From NCBI RefSeq assembly GCF_001625565.1, contig NZ_AUXS01000064.1, positions 298,635-362,634 on the forward strand: a DNA stretch of 64,000 nucleotides. Reading direction: 5' to 3'. Origin of the DNA: Pseudoalteromonas luteoviolacea NCIMB 1944 (GTDB lineage: Bacteria; Pseudomonadota; Gammaproteobacteria; Enterobacterales; Alteromonadaceae). A model generated the notes under the pieces. It saw only the letters and a list, made by a program, of their open reading frames with translations, was not told where the DNA came from and did no database searches. Below are positions 36,215-45,909 of the stretch, in pieces (positions within the stretch are counted from its first letter, which is position 1; every line of letters begins with the position of its first letter). The translations under genes and the position numbers were made by a program.

Positions 36215-36662
36215 AATACTTTCCTATACATTGAACGCAACTATAACCTTTAAAGTAGTCGGGATAAGTTACAAGATAAAAACCTGCGGCTTTGATTGGG
36301 GCAAACACTATCTATGCTCTAAATCGGCGCTTGAGCAAAATTATATAATACACAACTCGCAGTAAAGGCCAAATTACCAATACAAACCTGTGTATCATTT
36401 GGCTTAAGTACTGCGGGCCAAGCCAAAGTAAGTCCCAAAAAAATGCGCAAGCTGTGTTAATAGATATGCTGATTGGCAGAAAAATTCGCGCGGTGGTTTA
36501 GCTATTTCAAACCGATAGTAAACCAATAAATCAGCAGCAGTCCATTCCATACCAGCACCTAATTTACGCTCAAAAATATAATAATGGATGCTGCTCTTGT
36601 CTAGATTCGTCTGTAGGGTCAAAAATTGACTTTTTACCAATCGCACTAGGCTTAGGCTTGTC
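36215..36662. other. Intergenic region with one doubtful frame
   Basis: A 91-codon minus frame (36404-36679) starts at TTG inside the MreB-like gene's 3' end and reads through a Trp/Tyr/Phe-rich sequence. I do not accept it as a gene, but it cannot be excluded. Confidence 0.35.
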
Positions 36663-37148
36663 CTATTTGATTTTATCAAAATCTAAATCGTGTAATGACA
36701 GTTCATTGCCCGTATAGATAATCACTTCCCTTGCACCAGCTCCCATACAGAGTTCGCGAAAGGCGCGTTCTTCTACAGCACTCAATCCACCTTCCGTTTT
36801 TTCCATTGGTTGAAAAATAACCCTTGGTGCCGGAGAGATATACCTACTTGCGTGCATTTCTTTCACGACGTGCTGAAGTACCTTTTCTGCGACGTAAAAG
36901 TCCGCTAACAGGACCCGTGGGTGAGAAAATGGATTGGCGACTATATATTTCTTTTTATCCAAATTTTTGCAGTCACTGCCTATCGCAACAACCTGTTTCG
37001 CGCCATTGGGTTTAACTTCAACCGCCAGTAAAGGCTCTTGATCATATACCTCTTTAGATTGAATGTTACTGACTTTAATTCTATTTTCCCAAACTTGAAT
37101 ATAAAGGTCGTTTGAGAGCTTGCCTTTAATAAATGTAAATATACTCAT
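36663..37148 (-). CDS. Half-length MreB-like protein
   Basis: 161 residues without signal peptide. It aligns by eye with the first 150 residues of MreB: SNDLYI at the start, DQEPLLAVEV (MreB DEPSVVAI), ADFYVAEKVLQHVVKEMHA (MreB ADFFVTEKMLQHFIKQVH) and AVEERAFRELCMGAGAREVIIYTG (MreB VERRAIRESAxGAGAREVFL). The MreB phosphate-binding DLGT is replaced by QVWEN, and the second nucleotide-binding half is missing. It therefore probably cannot hydrolyse ATP, but could cap or bind MreB filaments. It ends in a normal stop with no coding remnant behind it, so it looks like a defined short paralog rather than a broken mreB. Confidence 0.8.
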   Translation of the reverse strand: MSIFTFIKGKLSNDLYIQVWENRIKVSNIQSKEVYDQEPLLAVEVKPNGAKQVVAIGSDCKNLDKKKYIVANPFSHPRVLLADFYVAEKVLQHVVKEMHASRYISPAPRVIFQPMEKTEGGLSAVEERAFRELCMGAGAREVIIYTGNELSLHDLDFDKIK

Positions 37149-37697
37149 ATTTCAATGTAAAACTAATGAAGAAGACGGATGTATTAAATATCGCAAGCGC
37201 AACTTGCTTAGCCGGGATCCGTCAAAAAAATTAAATATCGGGTATCGATTCCGCCAATAGTTAATCGGCTTAATCGCAGTGGTTCGTTTTAAAGTTTGAC
37301 ACGATGACAAGTCACCTCAAATTAAACATGCCAATCTTTTGCCTGCCTTTGTTTCTTTAGTTGACTAACTAGCTCTATGCTAAGAGCTAAGCGTTAGGAC
37401 TATCATAGGGATCTGAGAACAACCCACATTTAGTAGGTGCCTTACTACGATTGGACTGGCGAAAAGGCGATGATAACGATGTGCAGTTTATTTGTGAAGG
37501 CATGGCCTCATAAAAAGCCAACAAAAGCCAAGGTTTACGACTCCCTTTTTGCCTGTTCAATATCACATTCAGCTATAAACAATCTTTTTGCCATTGATGA
37601 CAAGTACTTCAGTCGTCCTGATCACAATTAAAGTATCACCTTCTCACTTAAATTGGGTCTCAATAGCAAGTTTAGTTGAACGGGGTTGTCAGCCATT
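37149..37697. other. Intergenic region, no gene accepted
   Basis: About 550 bases between two minus-strand genes. Plus-strand frames at 37437 and 37588 have no ribosome site and ordinary non-coding composition. Confidence 0.45.
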
Positions 37698-38207
37698 TTA
37701 TAACTTTGTACTGAGCCAGATGGCAAATTCGGTAGACTTCTCAACAACCCAAAATATAGGTTTATATATAAGAGAGTTAGAACCTTGAGAGCGACCAAAC
37801 TCCTGATGTTCCTGCTCATCAGCTTTGATACTGAAAACGGCGTCATGAACCTCTTGGTCATGTTTTTCTAAAAAATCTAGTTGCCACTCAAGGTGATGTA
37901 ATACTGTAGATTCAATCGAGTCTGTGCATACCCATATAGCATTTCTACCAGCTAAAGCGGTTAAAAAACCAAGAGTTGCGCCCCCAAACGCCCAAAAAGA
38001 TAGTGCGTAGCAGTGCCTAATATCCCGGCTTTGTAGGATCCGATCAAAGGTGTCAAAGTGCTGTTGCTCGTGGCTTAGCATTTCTTCAAGTTTTGGCACA
38101 ATATCTTTGTACAAATGACGTGCAATATACAACTGAGAGCGATAAATATTTATAGCCGCAAACTCCCCTGCGTGATCGACTCTTAATATTCTTTCTACTT
38201 CTATCAT
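37698..38207 (-). CDS. coq7: Demethoxyubiquinone hydroxylase (Coq7 family)
   Basis: 169 residues, a ferritin-like di-iron monooxygenase. The iron ligands are visible: RVDHAGEFAAINIY (Glu), LSHEQQHFDTF (ExxH), DFLEKHDQEVHDAV and DEQEHQEFG (ExxH). It hydroxylates the quinone ring at C6 (demethoxyubiquinone to demethylubiquinone) in ubiquinone synthesis and associates with the membrane through hydrophobic helices (SFWAFGGATLGFLTAL). Its position among accessory genes is unusual for a ubiquinone gene. The organism may also carry a flavin-dependent UbiF elsewhere, in which case this would be a second, oxygen-dependent route. The start at ATG 38207 is natural, with GGGGG upstream. Confidence 0.93.
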   Translation of the reverse strand: MIEVERILRVDHAGEFAAINIYRSQLYIARHLYKDIVPKLEEMLSHEQQHFDTFDRILQSRDIRHCYALSFWAFGGATLGFLTALAGRNAIWVCTDSIESTVLHHLEWQLDFLEKHDQEVHDAVFSIKADEQEHQEFGRSQGSNSLIYKPIFWVVEKSTEFAIWLSTKL

Positions 38208-38273
38208 GAGCCCCCTCTATACTGGTATGCAATTAACTACTGCATTACACAGACCTTTCAGCGCCATGTGTTG

Positions 38274-39371
38274 CTAAAAGTCAGAAAATTCAGTAAAAAA
38301 GTTCAGTACATTATCATCATGTATTCTTTTAGTCTCAAATGCCAAGCTGTCCCAAAGTGGGTCTGAGAAATAGTCATCATAATCGCCCCCAGGTCTTACG
38401 CTGGCAGCCATGATGACAAATTGCGCTCTGGATATTTTTATAAGCTCTCTCTGAATTTCAGGATCCATACCTTCACTATCTATCTGAGACATAATAGATA
38501 CATTTCGTCTAAAGTTTATTGCAGATTCGTGGATCAGCTCAGCATATGACTTCCCATTAAAGTTTAGTTGCTCAGGCGTATATTCATATAAAACATCAAA
38601 TAAATCATATTTCTGATCGGCAGAAAGATGGATTTTCTCATGAACATCAATCGTTTTTAGACGCTCAAGGGAACTCTTATCGAAGTACTGATCAATATCG
38701 ATTTCCATTCTCCCATTATTACCTAACAACAATTTATATGGAGCCAACAACTTTAAAACTTCTAAGTGCGCTTTTTTCTTATTCAAAATCCCTTCAGGAG
38801 TCCCATTATTCTCCTTCAACTGCACCTCTATCACATCAAGGCTTAGAGTATATTCTTGGCCAGGTAATATTTGATCGTAGTAATAAATATCTACGAGGAT
38901 CTTTTGTTTTGAGTTAAATAATGAATATGGTAGACCCTTAATAGTAGCCTCACCATTTCTGGTGAAATCAGCTTCTCTAACGCCAGTTGGTAGCGTTAAT
39001 TTAACCCTTGCCTTTCGGTCTGAGTAAACAGGTGTTCCCACATCATTTACAGCGCGTATTGTCACGTCGAAAAATTCATACCTCGGAATAAGGTAAAATC
39101 CACCGATTACAACGATCATGGCTAGTGCTGCAGGACCTGCAACACTTATTGCCAACCCACCAATATTACCTTTTACGGATGCAGTAGATTTTAAGAAACC
39201 AAATAATGCAATTGCACAAAACACTCCCATCAATAGTAAGCTCAAATAAAATACTCGGTCTTGCAACAGAGAACTCGCTTGCAAATTATCTGCAAAGACT
39301 AAAATCAGAAGAATGGCGATAGCTAATAATAAAGATGAATAGCTGAGAAATAATAGATTTCTTTTTGTCAC
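38274..39371 (-). CDS. Multi-pass membrane protein with large C-terminal domain, unknown
   Basis: 365 residues. Three hydrophobic segments (about 7-26, 42-60, 78-97) are followed by a cytoplasmic or periplasmic part: a beta-rich region at 100-185 (FDVTIRAVNDVGTPVYSDRKAR), then a mainly helical region to the end. No cysteines or catalytic motif stand out. The beta segment resembles a carboxypeptidase-regulatory-like sandwich, but this is a guess. It sits 66 bases upstream of coq7 on the same strand. Function unknown. Confidence 0.65.
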   Translation of the reverse strand: MTKRNLLFLSYSSLLLAIAILLILVFADNLQASSLLQDRVFYLSLLLMGVFCAIALFGFLKSTASVKGNIGGLAISVAGPAALAMIVVIGGFYLIPRYEFFDVTIRAVNDVGTPVYSDRKARVKLTLPTGVREADFTRNGEATIKGLPYSLFNSKQKILVDIYYYDQILPGQEYTLSLDVIEVQLKENNGTPEGILNKKKAHLEVLKLLAPYKLLLGNNGRMEIDIDQYFDKSSLERLKTIDVHEKIHLSADQKYDLFDVLYEYTPEQLNFNGKSYAELIHESAINFRRNVSIMSQIDSEGMDPEIQRELIKISRAQFVIMAASVRPGGDYDDYFSDPLWDSLAFETKRIHDDNVLNFFTEFSDF

Positions 39372-39472
39372 GTGAAACTCCCTATTGCTTAGGTTCTTAA
39401 TATTTTATCAGCGCTAAATACCGTGCGAAAATGCCTTTGCTTATATTCCGAATACCTCTCTACTGAGCTAGC

Positions 39473-39805
39473 CTATTTGGCTACGATGTGCTTTAGATTT
39501 TCTATACCACCATATAACGTGCAGGTATCAGTTCCACCCAACCAGACATCTTTTTGGGCTGCATACGCTGCAAGAACTACACTGAGCGTCATTTTACCTA
39601 CCTCTGTTGTTCCATCAAAAACGTAGCTATAGTTTGCATTGGTTTGGCAACTAGGGGCATTAGTTGGTTTATTACTAACGGTTAAAATGACATTCTTACC
39701 ATAATTTGGCCCTACTAAAACTTGCGTAATTTTGGTTGGGTCTACACTGCTAGCAAGGCCTGAGTGCGAAACCACCAAGCCGACAACTAATAATAATTTC
39801 TTCAT
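39473..39805 (-). CDS. Small secreted protein, paralog of those at 19265 and 45188
   Basis: 110 residues with a signal peptide ending near GLA and an AAGGAGTAAG-type site before ATG 39805. The mature part has a Cys in PSCQTNANY, the segment LSVVLAAYAAQKDVWL and a Cys in TDTCTLYGG. That order matches the two sister proteins, though LLTAK is here LAAYA. It lies next to, and divergent from, the ABC/M1 peptidase operon. Shared features suggest one expanded family of exported two-Cys beta proteins. Function unknown. Confidence 0.7.
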   Translation of the reverse strand: MKKLLLVVGLVVSHSGLASSVDPTKITQVLVGPNYGKNVILTVSNKPTNAPSCQTNANYSYVFDGTTEVGKMTLSVVLAAYAAQKDVWLGGTDTCTLYGGIENLKHIVAK

Positions 39806-40103
39806 GCTTACTCCTTTAAAAAATATTTATCCAAAGTCAACCTCACACCTACATCGTAAACGTATGACTAAGACCACTCAAAGTAGTAGCATTACCATAA
39901 CAACCCCTAAAAAACATGTCACTCAAATTAAACATGCTTAAATTGTGATACGTCTCATATACTCAGTAGTAAGAAAAAATATAACAATAGAGTCCTCTCA
40001 GCTGTGCATTTGAACAAAAGAGTTGACCCGTTTGTTATTTTTTCGATTCCTGTCTGTTTGTTAATATACTGGCTGTGCTGTCGAACAAGCTATGGAGTGA
40101 CTT

Positions 40104-40997
40104 GTGTTAGAAATTTTAAACCTCTCAAAATCATACCAAGGGTCATTAGTCTTAAAGAATGTAAACCTTTCAATTAAAAAAGGCATGTTTGGGTTACTTG
40201 GCCCAAATGGCGCGGGCAAGTCTTCTCTAATGCGTACAGTTGCAACATTGCAAGCAGCAGATTCTGGCACTATCGAATTTGACGGTATAAATGTCTCAAA
40301 AGACGCTCACCAAATAAGACAACGGCTAGGTTATTTACCACAAGACTTTGGTGTCTACCCCAATATCAGCGCATTTCGTTTGCTGGATCATCTGGCCGCA
40401 TTAAAAGGGTTTGCTAATAAAAGGCAGCGAAAAGAGGCCGTAACATCATTATTAGTCAAAACCAATTTGTATGAACAGAGAAAAAAAGCAGTATCGAGCT
40501 TTTCAGGCGGAATGAAACAAAGGTTTGGCATAGCACAGGCACTACTGGGGAACCCTGACTTAATCATAGTGGATGAACCCACAGCAGGGTTAGACCCGCA
40601 AGAGCGCAATCGGTTTTACAACTTGCTGTGTGAACTGGCCGAAGACAAAGTGGTTGTACTATCAACACATATTGTTGAGGATGTTTCTGAATTATGCACT
40701 GAATGCGCCATTATGAATCGAGGTGAGATTGTTGCTCAAGGTAGCCCTGCAAATTTAATCACATATTTAAATGGGCGGGTATGGCGTGGTGTTGTCGACA
40801 AAGACGCGCTCGCAACTTTAGAGAAAACGTACAATGTAATTTCAAAAAAGCGATTTGCAGGAGATATCATCGCGACTATTATTCAAACCGAGCAACCAGA
40901 AGGCTTTATGCCCGCTACCGCTGATTTGGAAGATGTCTATTTTGCTACTTTGGCAAATGCCAAAGACACAATGTTCCACGGTTCACCTTTATGCTGA
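40104..40997 (+). CDS. ABC transporter ATPase
   Basis: 297 residues, start GTG 40104 with GGAG upstream. The ATP-binding elements are standard: Walker A GPNGAGKSS (about 34-42), Q-loop YLPQDFG, signature FSGGMKQR, Walker B LIIVDEPTAGLD, and the switch His in STHIVED. A C-terminal extension of about 80 residues follows. It overlaps the start of the next gene by seven bases, so the subunits are translationally coupled. It powers an exporter-like ABC-2 system whose permease is fused to an M1 aminopeptidase. Confidence 0.95.
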   Translation: MLEILNLSKSYQGSLVLKNVNLSIKKGMFGLLGPNGAGKSSLMRTVATLQAADSGTIEFDGINVSKDAHQIRQRLGYLPQDFGVYPNISAFRLLDHLAALKGFANKRQRKEAVTSLLVKTNLYEQRKKAVSSFSGGMKQRFGIAQALLGNPDLIIVDEPTAGLDPQERNRFYNLLCELAEDKVVVLSTHIVEDVSELCTECAIMNRGEIVAQGSPANLITYLNGRVWRGVVDKDALATLEKTYNVISKKRFAGDIIATIIQTEQPEGFMPATADLEDVYFATLANAKDTMFHGSPLC

Positions 40998-43900
40998 TAA
41001 ACACTGTGCAATTTGAGCTATCCACTATTTTTTCCAGATGGATGGTGTATGTTTTAGCTTTGTTACTTATCTCACTCTCTGCCTACACAGTCTATCAATA
41101 TGGAATTACCTATCAAGTCGTGCCAATTAATGCGCCGTATACTTATATCGAACTTGTCAGAGAAGAAAGTATTATTTTGATGATCCTCGCTGCGATATTC
41201 GTTGGGCGGGTAGCCATAAGCAATCATATATTTTCAACCCAAGAACTGATTTTTTGTCGGCCAATCAACCATTGGGCATATCACTTCGCGAGACTCTCGG
41301 CCATTTTTATTGTTGTCGCTTTACTGTCCTGTTTGACTCTAATAACTAGCGTAGTTTGCGCTTACATCGGGTGGCAGTGGCAGCTACTTCCGAGTGATGT
41401 AATAGGACCGTTCCAGTGGGATTTCATCCTCTCCCCACTCATTATAATTATGCTCCCCAACGCGCTGTATTACTCGCTGTTATTTTATGCAATCGGGATA
41501 ACTTTTAAGAGTCAACGCGCTGTTGCAGGGATGTCTATAGCGCTGGTCGTGTTAACTGGCCTTTTACTTGCTTGGGCAGAAGCTGCCAGACTACATGGTG
41601 GCGCTAGGTTACATGAGTGGCTGATGTTGCTAGATATTTCTGCTTTTTCTCACATAATAAATCAAACTGTTTACTGGAGCATTTATGAAAAGCAGACTCA
41701 AACACTGAGTCTCAGCCCTGCACTGCTTTTCAATCGGTGTCTTTGGCTGCTAGTAACGCTCGCTATTTTTTTGGGCGCTATCAAAGTCAGCCTTTTACAT
41801 AAGCGCTTTGTGCAATTTAAACGAAAACAAACATTTGAACCTCAATCTCAGGACGTTCATCTTAACAAAGAAACACATGCCATCAAGAAGCGACCGAGCA
41901 ATATTTGGCTGCTTTACCGACAAGTAAAATTCGAAGTGTTTCACATTGTCACCAAACCTTCGTTTTGGTTTGTCTTAGGGTTAAGTGTATTTATCACACT
42001 TTGGTTTCCAATGGAGAGTGACTTCGGTACACCATATTGGCGGGTTACATATGCAATGATTGAGCAATTAGACGCAGTGTTGTTAATTCCTATTTTTATG
42101 GTTTTGCTTTTTTATTGCCCTGAATTGATATGGCGAGAACGCGAGTCTGGCATAGGAACGATTTTAGAGTGTTATCCAATAAAAAATCAGCTGCTATGGA
42201 GCGCAAAATTTATTGCTGCCTTATTTATCGTGATGGCTATTTTGGCCGTGTCAGTCAGTGCTTCAGTGAAGCTTCAACTTGATAGCGGAATAGGAATAGA
42301 AGCCATTGAATTACAACAATACCTATTCAGCGTAGGCGTTGTTTCAGCTACTACAGTGGCGTGCTTACTTTCACTCACTTTCTTTGTTCATGCAATTAGT
42401 TTGAATAGAGCAACCGGTACGGCAGTTATGGCCGTGTTGATAATCGCTTTTCAATTTACCCCCCCCATGCTGAGCTTTGCTTTATTCCCAACAATGGTTT
42501 ACTCAGATTTAAACGGTTATGGGCAGTCCATCTTCGCAACAATTGTGTATTTTATCTACTGGGGTAGCCTATCAATAATTTTGGCTATTTTAGGCTATTT
42601 ATTATGGCCCCGTGGGGAGAGCCCAAATCTGCGTGCACGACTTTCAGTGTTATTTCGTCAATTATCAAAAAAAGACAAACATATCATTTTGCTCAGTAGC
42701 GTCTTGTTCTTTGCGTCTGGATCTCACATTTTTTACAACTCAGTTTTGTCCCCATCAACAGAGATGCAAAGCATAGATGATGATACTGCAGTCGCTTATG
42801 AAAAGACATTTAGTTCTCATAGGCTTAAGCTCCCTCCAACTATACAACAGGTTGATATTAAAGCTGATATTTACCCTAAAGTCCCCAGCATTAAAGCAAT
42901 AGTGAAACTTAGTTTGCTCAACTCCCAAGATATACCAATCAATAAAATGATTGTTAATACTCCGCTACTCACTGGAAGTTGGGAGGTGAAAAGTGAAGAT
43001 GGCCAGTTAGCATCGAGTGGTCTTGATGTCGCTCACTGGTTTGTGTTTAACGAGCCGCTTGCGCCTGGCGATACTGCACATATAGATATCGTCGTCGAAC
43101 TTGCCCCCAATATGTATGACAATATGAGTCAGGTGGTCGAAAATGGTACTTTCATTAACAATAACGAGCTTTTTCCGGTATTTGGTTACGATACAAGCAT
43201 GTACATTACCGATCCCGACAAACGAACCGAATACGGTTTAACTGGGGAAGCAAATGTTATCAATCAACTAAATAACAGTATTTTTCACAACGACCCATTA
43301 ATTGGCGAATATGTGACATTTCGCGCTGAACTCACAACTGATGCTGAACAAATAGCGATGGCGCCGGGTATTCTAACTGAGCATGAAGTTAAGGGGCATA
43401 GGGCCAAATATGTTTATACCATGGAGCAACCTATGGTAAATTATTATAGTATTCAGTCATTTAAATTAGAAGCAAAACACGAAAGACACAAGGGTGTCGA
43501 TTTGTCTCTATATTACCACCCTGACCATGCTTGGAATATCGATACCATGATGGATGCTGCAAAGGACTCGTTGGATTATTTTTCAAAAGAGTTTGGCCCC
43601 TACCAACATTCTGAGCTTCGTATTATAGAGTTTCCACGCTATAGGCAGTTTGCTCAAAGCTTCGCAAATACCATTCCTTTTAGTGAAGAAATAGGCTTTC
43701 GTCATGATACGCGAGGGGCAGGTGTATACAACATTCCCTATTTCGTTACTGCACATGAAGTTGCTCATCAGTGGTGGGGGCACCAACTCGCTGCAGCAAA
43801 TGTCGAAGGAGCAGAAATGCTGATTGAAAGCCTCGCAGAGTACTCCGCGTTACAAGTTGTGAAAGAGAAGTACTATCATGGCGCGTTAAGGCAGTATAAG

Positions 43901-44545
43901 AAATATTCTCTTGATGCTTATTTAAGCGCGCGAGGTGGTGAACCTGAGTACCCTCTTTACATCACTGCATCACAAAGCTTTGTCCATTACGAAAAAGGCG
44001 CTCTAGCGATGTTAGCGCTAGCGCAGAGTATTGGTGAAAGTAAATTAAATCAGCTATTGAAGAAATTTATCGAACAGCAAAGCGTTTCTTCAAAGTTTGC
44101 CACGACCACAGATTTGATAACACTGATCAATGCAAATATTAACTCCAAACAACAAGCCCTTGTTCAAGACTTATTTCAGGAAATGACTTTTTATAATTTA
44201 CGAATAGATAGTGCCTACGTTGGAGAAAAAAATACAGAAACGGGGCTTTATCCGGTGACAGTTGTCGTAGAGGCCAGTAAGTACTTTGCGGATGAATACG
44301 GTAAAGAAACAGAAGCGGAATTAGAGGATTCCATCGAGTTGGCGGTAGTTGCGGGTAACCCAGAAGATGTAACGCGCTCGCTTAATGAATATCACCGTAA
44401 GGAATACCCAATTACATCAGGTCTTAACACGATTGTTATGCACGTCTATGATCCATTCGGATTGTATGTGATTATTGATCCTTATCTGTACCGAATTGAT
44501 AAAAACACCCGAGACAACTTTGTGCAGATAGATTATGTACAGTAG
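40991..44545 (+). CDS. ABC-2 permease fused to M1-family aminopeptidase
   Basis: 1184 residues. The first 560 hold twelve or more hydrophobic helices in two ABC-2-like halves, separated by a loop near 280-320. From about 590 the protein is a soluble M1-type domain (beta-sandwich, then catalytic domain). The zinc site HEVAHQWWGHQ is at about 920, with the second Glu in LIESLAEYSAL. These fusions occur with an ATPase in Alteromonadales and Bacteroidetes. The peptidase half would be on the outer face of the inner membrane. A GAMEN-type exopeptidase motif was not obvious, so exact specificity is uncertain. It may export and trim peptides, or process a membrane protein. Confidence 0.92.
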   Translation: MLINTVQFELSTIFSRWMVYVLALLLISLSAYTVYQYGITYQVVPINAPYTYIELVREESIILMILAAIFVGRVAISNHIFSTQELIFCRPINHWAYHFARLSAIFIVVALLSCLTLITSVVCAYIGWQWQLLPSDVIGPFQWDFILSPLIIIMLPNALYYSLLFYAIGITFKSQRAVAGMSIALVVLTGLLLAWAEAARLHGGARLHEWLMLLDISAFSHIINQTVYWSIYEKQTQTLSLSPALLFNRCLWLLVTLAIFLGAIKVSLLHKRFVQFKRKQTFEPQSQDVHLNKETHAIKKRPSNIWLLYRQVKFEVFHIVTKPSFWFVLGLSVFITLWFPMESDFGTPYWRVTYAMIEQLDAVLLIPIFMVLLFYCPELIWRERESGIGTILECYPIKNQLLWSAKFIAALFIVMAILAVSVSASVKLQLDSGIGIEAIELQQYLFSVGVVSATTVACLLSLTFFVHAISLNRATGTAVMAVLIIAFQFTPPMLSFALFPTMVYSDLNGYGQSIFATIVYFIYWGSLSIILAILGYLLWPRGESPNLRARLSVLFRQLSKKDKHIILLSSVLFFASGSHIFYNSVLSPSTEMQSIDDDTAVAYEKTFSSHRLKLPPTIQQVDIKADIYPKVPSIKAIVKLSLLNSQDIPINKMIVNTPLLTGSWEVKSEDGQLASSGLDVAHWFVFNEPLAPGDTAHIDIVVELAPNMYDNMSQVVENGTFINNNELFPVFGYDTSMYITDPDKRTEYGLTGEANVINQLNNSIFHNDPLIGEYVTFRAELTTDAEQIAMAPGILTEHEVKGHRAKYVYTMEQPMVNYYSIQSFKLEAKHERHKGVDLSLYYHPDHAWNIDTMMDAAKDSLDYFSKEFGPYQHSELRIIEFPRYRQFAQSFANTIPFSEEIGFRHDTRGAGVYNIPYFVTAHEVAHQWWGHQLAAANVEGAEMLIESLAEYSALQVVKEKYYHGALRQYKKYSLDAYLSARGGEPEYPLYITASQSFVHYEKGALAMLALAQSIGESKLNQLLKKFIEQQSVSSKFATTTDLITLINANINSKQQALVQDLFQEMTFYNLRIDSAYVGEKNTETGLYPVTVVVEASKYFADEYGKETEAELEDSIELAVVAGNPEDVTRSLNEYHRKEYPITSGLNTIVMHVYDPFGLYVIIDPYLYRIDKNTRDNFVQIDYVQ

Positions 44546-44555
44546 TCGTTTCGAC

Positions 44556-44595
44556 AGTGATGTTTAATAACACATTAAGTTTATTAAACATCACT
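44556..44595. terminator. Bidirectional terminator between convergent genes
   Basis: A 15-base perfect inverted repeat (AGTGATGTTTAATAA and TTATTAAACATCACT) with a ten-base loop. It overlaps the stop codon of the convergent minus-strand gene. Confidence 0.75.
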
Positions 44596-44833
44596 TGAAG
44601 TGAATAGATATCAACATATAGCCAAACACATATATAATAAGCATTCCCGTTAACGTAATGCCAAACGAAGCAAACAAAATCAGTCCAGAAGCACGAACCA
44701 GTGACGAGTCAAGGTTTTCTAATTGCCGTTTGGCCCACATTTGATAGTAGTGAAAGATAAAGAAACCACCCAGTGACATAACAATACCGATAAACACATA
44801 AAACCAAATATCAAAAGTACTTAACTCAACCAC
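44591..44833 (-). CDS. Two-helix membrane protein, 80 residues
   Basis: The start is GTG 44833 with AGGT about ten bases upstream. Two helices (about 8-29 and 48-72: IWFYVFIGIVMSLGGFFIFHYY and ILFASFGITLTGMLIIYVFG) are joined by a polar loop WAKRQLENLDSSLVRA that is probably cytoplasmic. The family is not recognised. It converges on the ABC/M1 operon and shares its terminator. Confidence 0.6.
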   Translation of the reverse strand: MVELSTFDIWFYVFIGIVMSLGGFFIFHYYQMWAKRQLENLDSSLVRASGLILFASFGITLTGMLIIYVFGYMLISIHFK

Positions 44834-45187
44834 AAACTATCTACCTTTTCGCTCCATAACATCTATGCCAATCGACCTTGATTACTTTGCACAATACGCA
44901 CATGTGTTACGGATACATTCAGAAATCAAAACGGGAGATACTACCATGGTTTACTTTAGAACGCCCGAAATAGCAGTAAATAAGGAAAATAAACGCAATA
45001 CAGAAGCCTGTGAAAGTGGTTTGCCAATAGCCTCTAGACATACAACAAGCTAATATAACTATGTTTGGTAAGCTAAAAGAGCATAGCGACATCGCTATAC
45101 TCATTTTCATCTCTAAGATGATGTTTTGCTCAGTTACATCACGGCCAGCCACATTAAGCAATGCTCGAAATGCACAGGCTAAAAGCG

Positions 45188-45535
45188 CTAGTCTTCAAAT
45201 GCAATTGTAAAGAGAGTCTCTACGCCATAACCGATTCTACAATCTCCAGATCCTATCAGATTAACTTTCGCGTTAGTCGCTTTTGCAGTAAGTAGCATTG
45301 AATATATTGATCTGCTAATTTCATTATCTTCGACTTTATGTGCAAAGCTCCAACTTGTTGCTGCACATGAATGCTTTGGATCAATCTCAGTACCACCCTC
45401 TGCTCGGATAAAAACTACGCCAGGTGCAGAATGATTACTTAAGCTTACTTTAGTAATCGTTGCGCCTTTGATTTCATAGCCAGCTTGAGAGAAAAACGGT
45501 GCCATAGCCAGAGTTAAAATTCCTAAGTACTTCAT
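45188..45535 (-). CDS. Small secreted protein, paralog of those at 19265 and 39473
   Basis: 115 residues from ATG 45535, with AGAGG upstream; a GTG two codons earlier is less likely. The signal peptide ends near SQA. The domain contains ITKVSLSN, a Cys in KHSCAATSW, YSMLLTAKATNAKVNLIGSG and DCRIGYG. The run LLTAK-x-T followed by V and a G-x-x-C element is shared with the protein at 19265. Two cysteines may form a disulfide. Function unknown. Confidence 0.7.
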   Translation of the reverse strand: MKYLGILTLAMAPFFSQAGYEIKGATITKVSLSNHSAPGVVFIRAEGGTEIDPKHSCAATSWSFAHKVEDNEISRSIYSMLLTAKATNAKVNLIGSGDCRIGYGVETLFTIAFED

Positions 45536-45909
45536 AACCACCTCTTAAAATAATATAAAAATAAAAACCACAATGATTTATAGCTTTTAGAAAAACGCCA
45601 CTTATTGACATTTAATAAATCACGCAAGGGCAACATTAAAACACATTACATTTTTAAAATTAACACCACTGGAGAAATTAAATAATTAATATGAAACCGA
45701 TTTATATATAGCTATAAATTCATGATATTTTCATTATATAAATTTAAAACATTCACGATTTAGTGAGGCCTATTAAATTCTTGCCTTAGTTATATGAGGA
45801 AGGTAGCTGAGATATAAAAGTCATTGCTTAAAAGTGAAACGATTTGGAAAGCGCCAACAGACAGTTCAAAGTGAACATTTGGCGCCATAGTTCATCGCAA
45901 ATCAGCTCA
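45536..45909. other. AT-rich intergenic region, no gene
   Basis: About 370 bases of mostly A/T sequence, presumably promoter and leader of the gene at 45188. Confidence 0.5.

Noticed and set aside
36404..36679. Minus-strand 91-codon frame
   Set aside because: Starts at TTG inside the MreB-like gene, has no clear ribosome site, and no family likeness. It is only a weak candidate.
44865..45161. Opposed small frames 44865-45053 (plus) and 44919-45161 (minus)
   Set aside because: They overlap on opposite strands, lack supporting ribosome sites, and show no motif.
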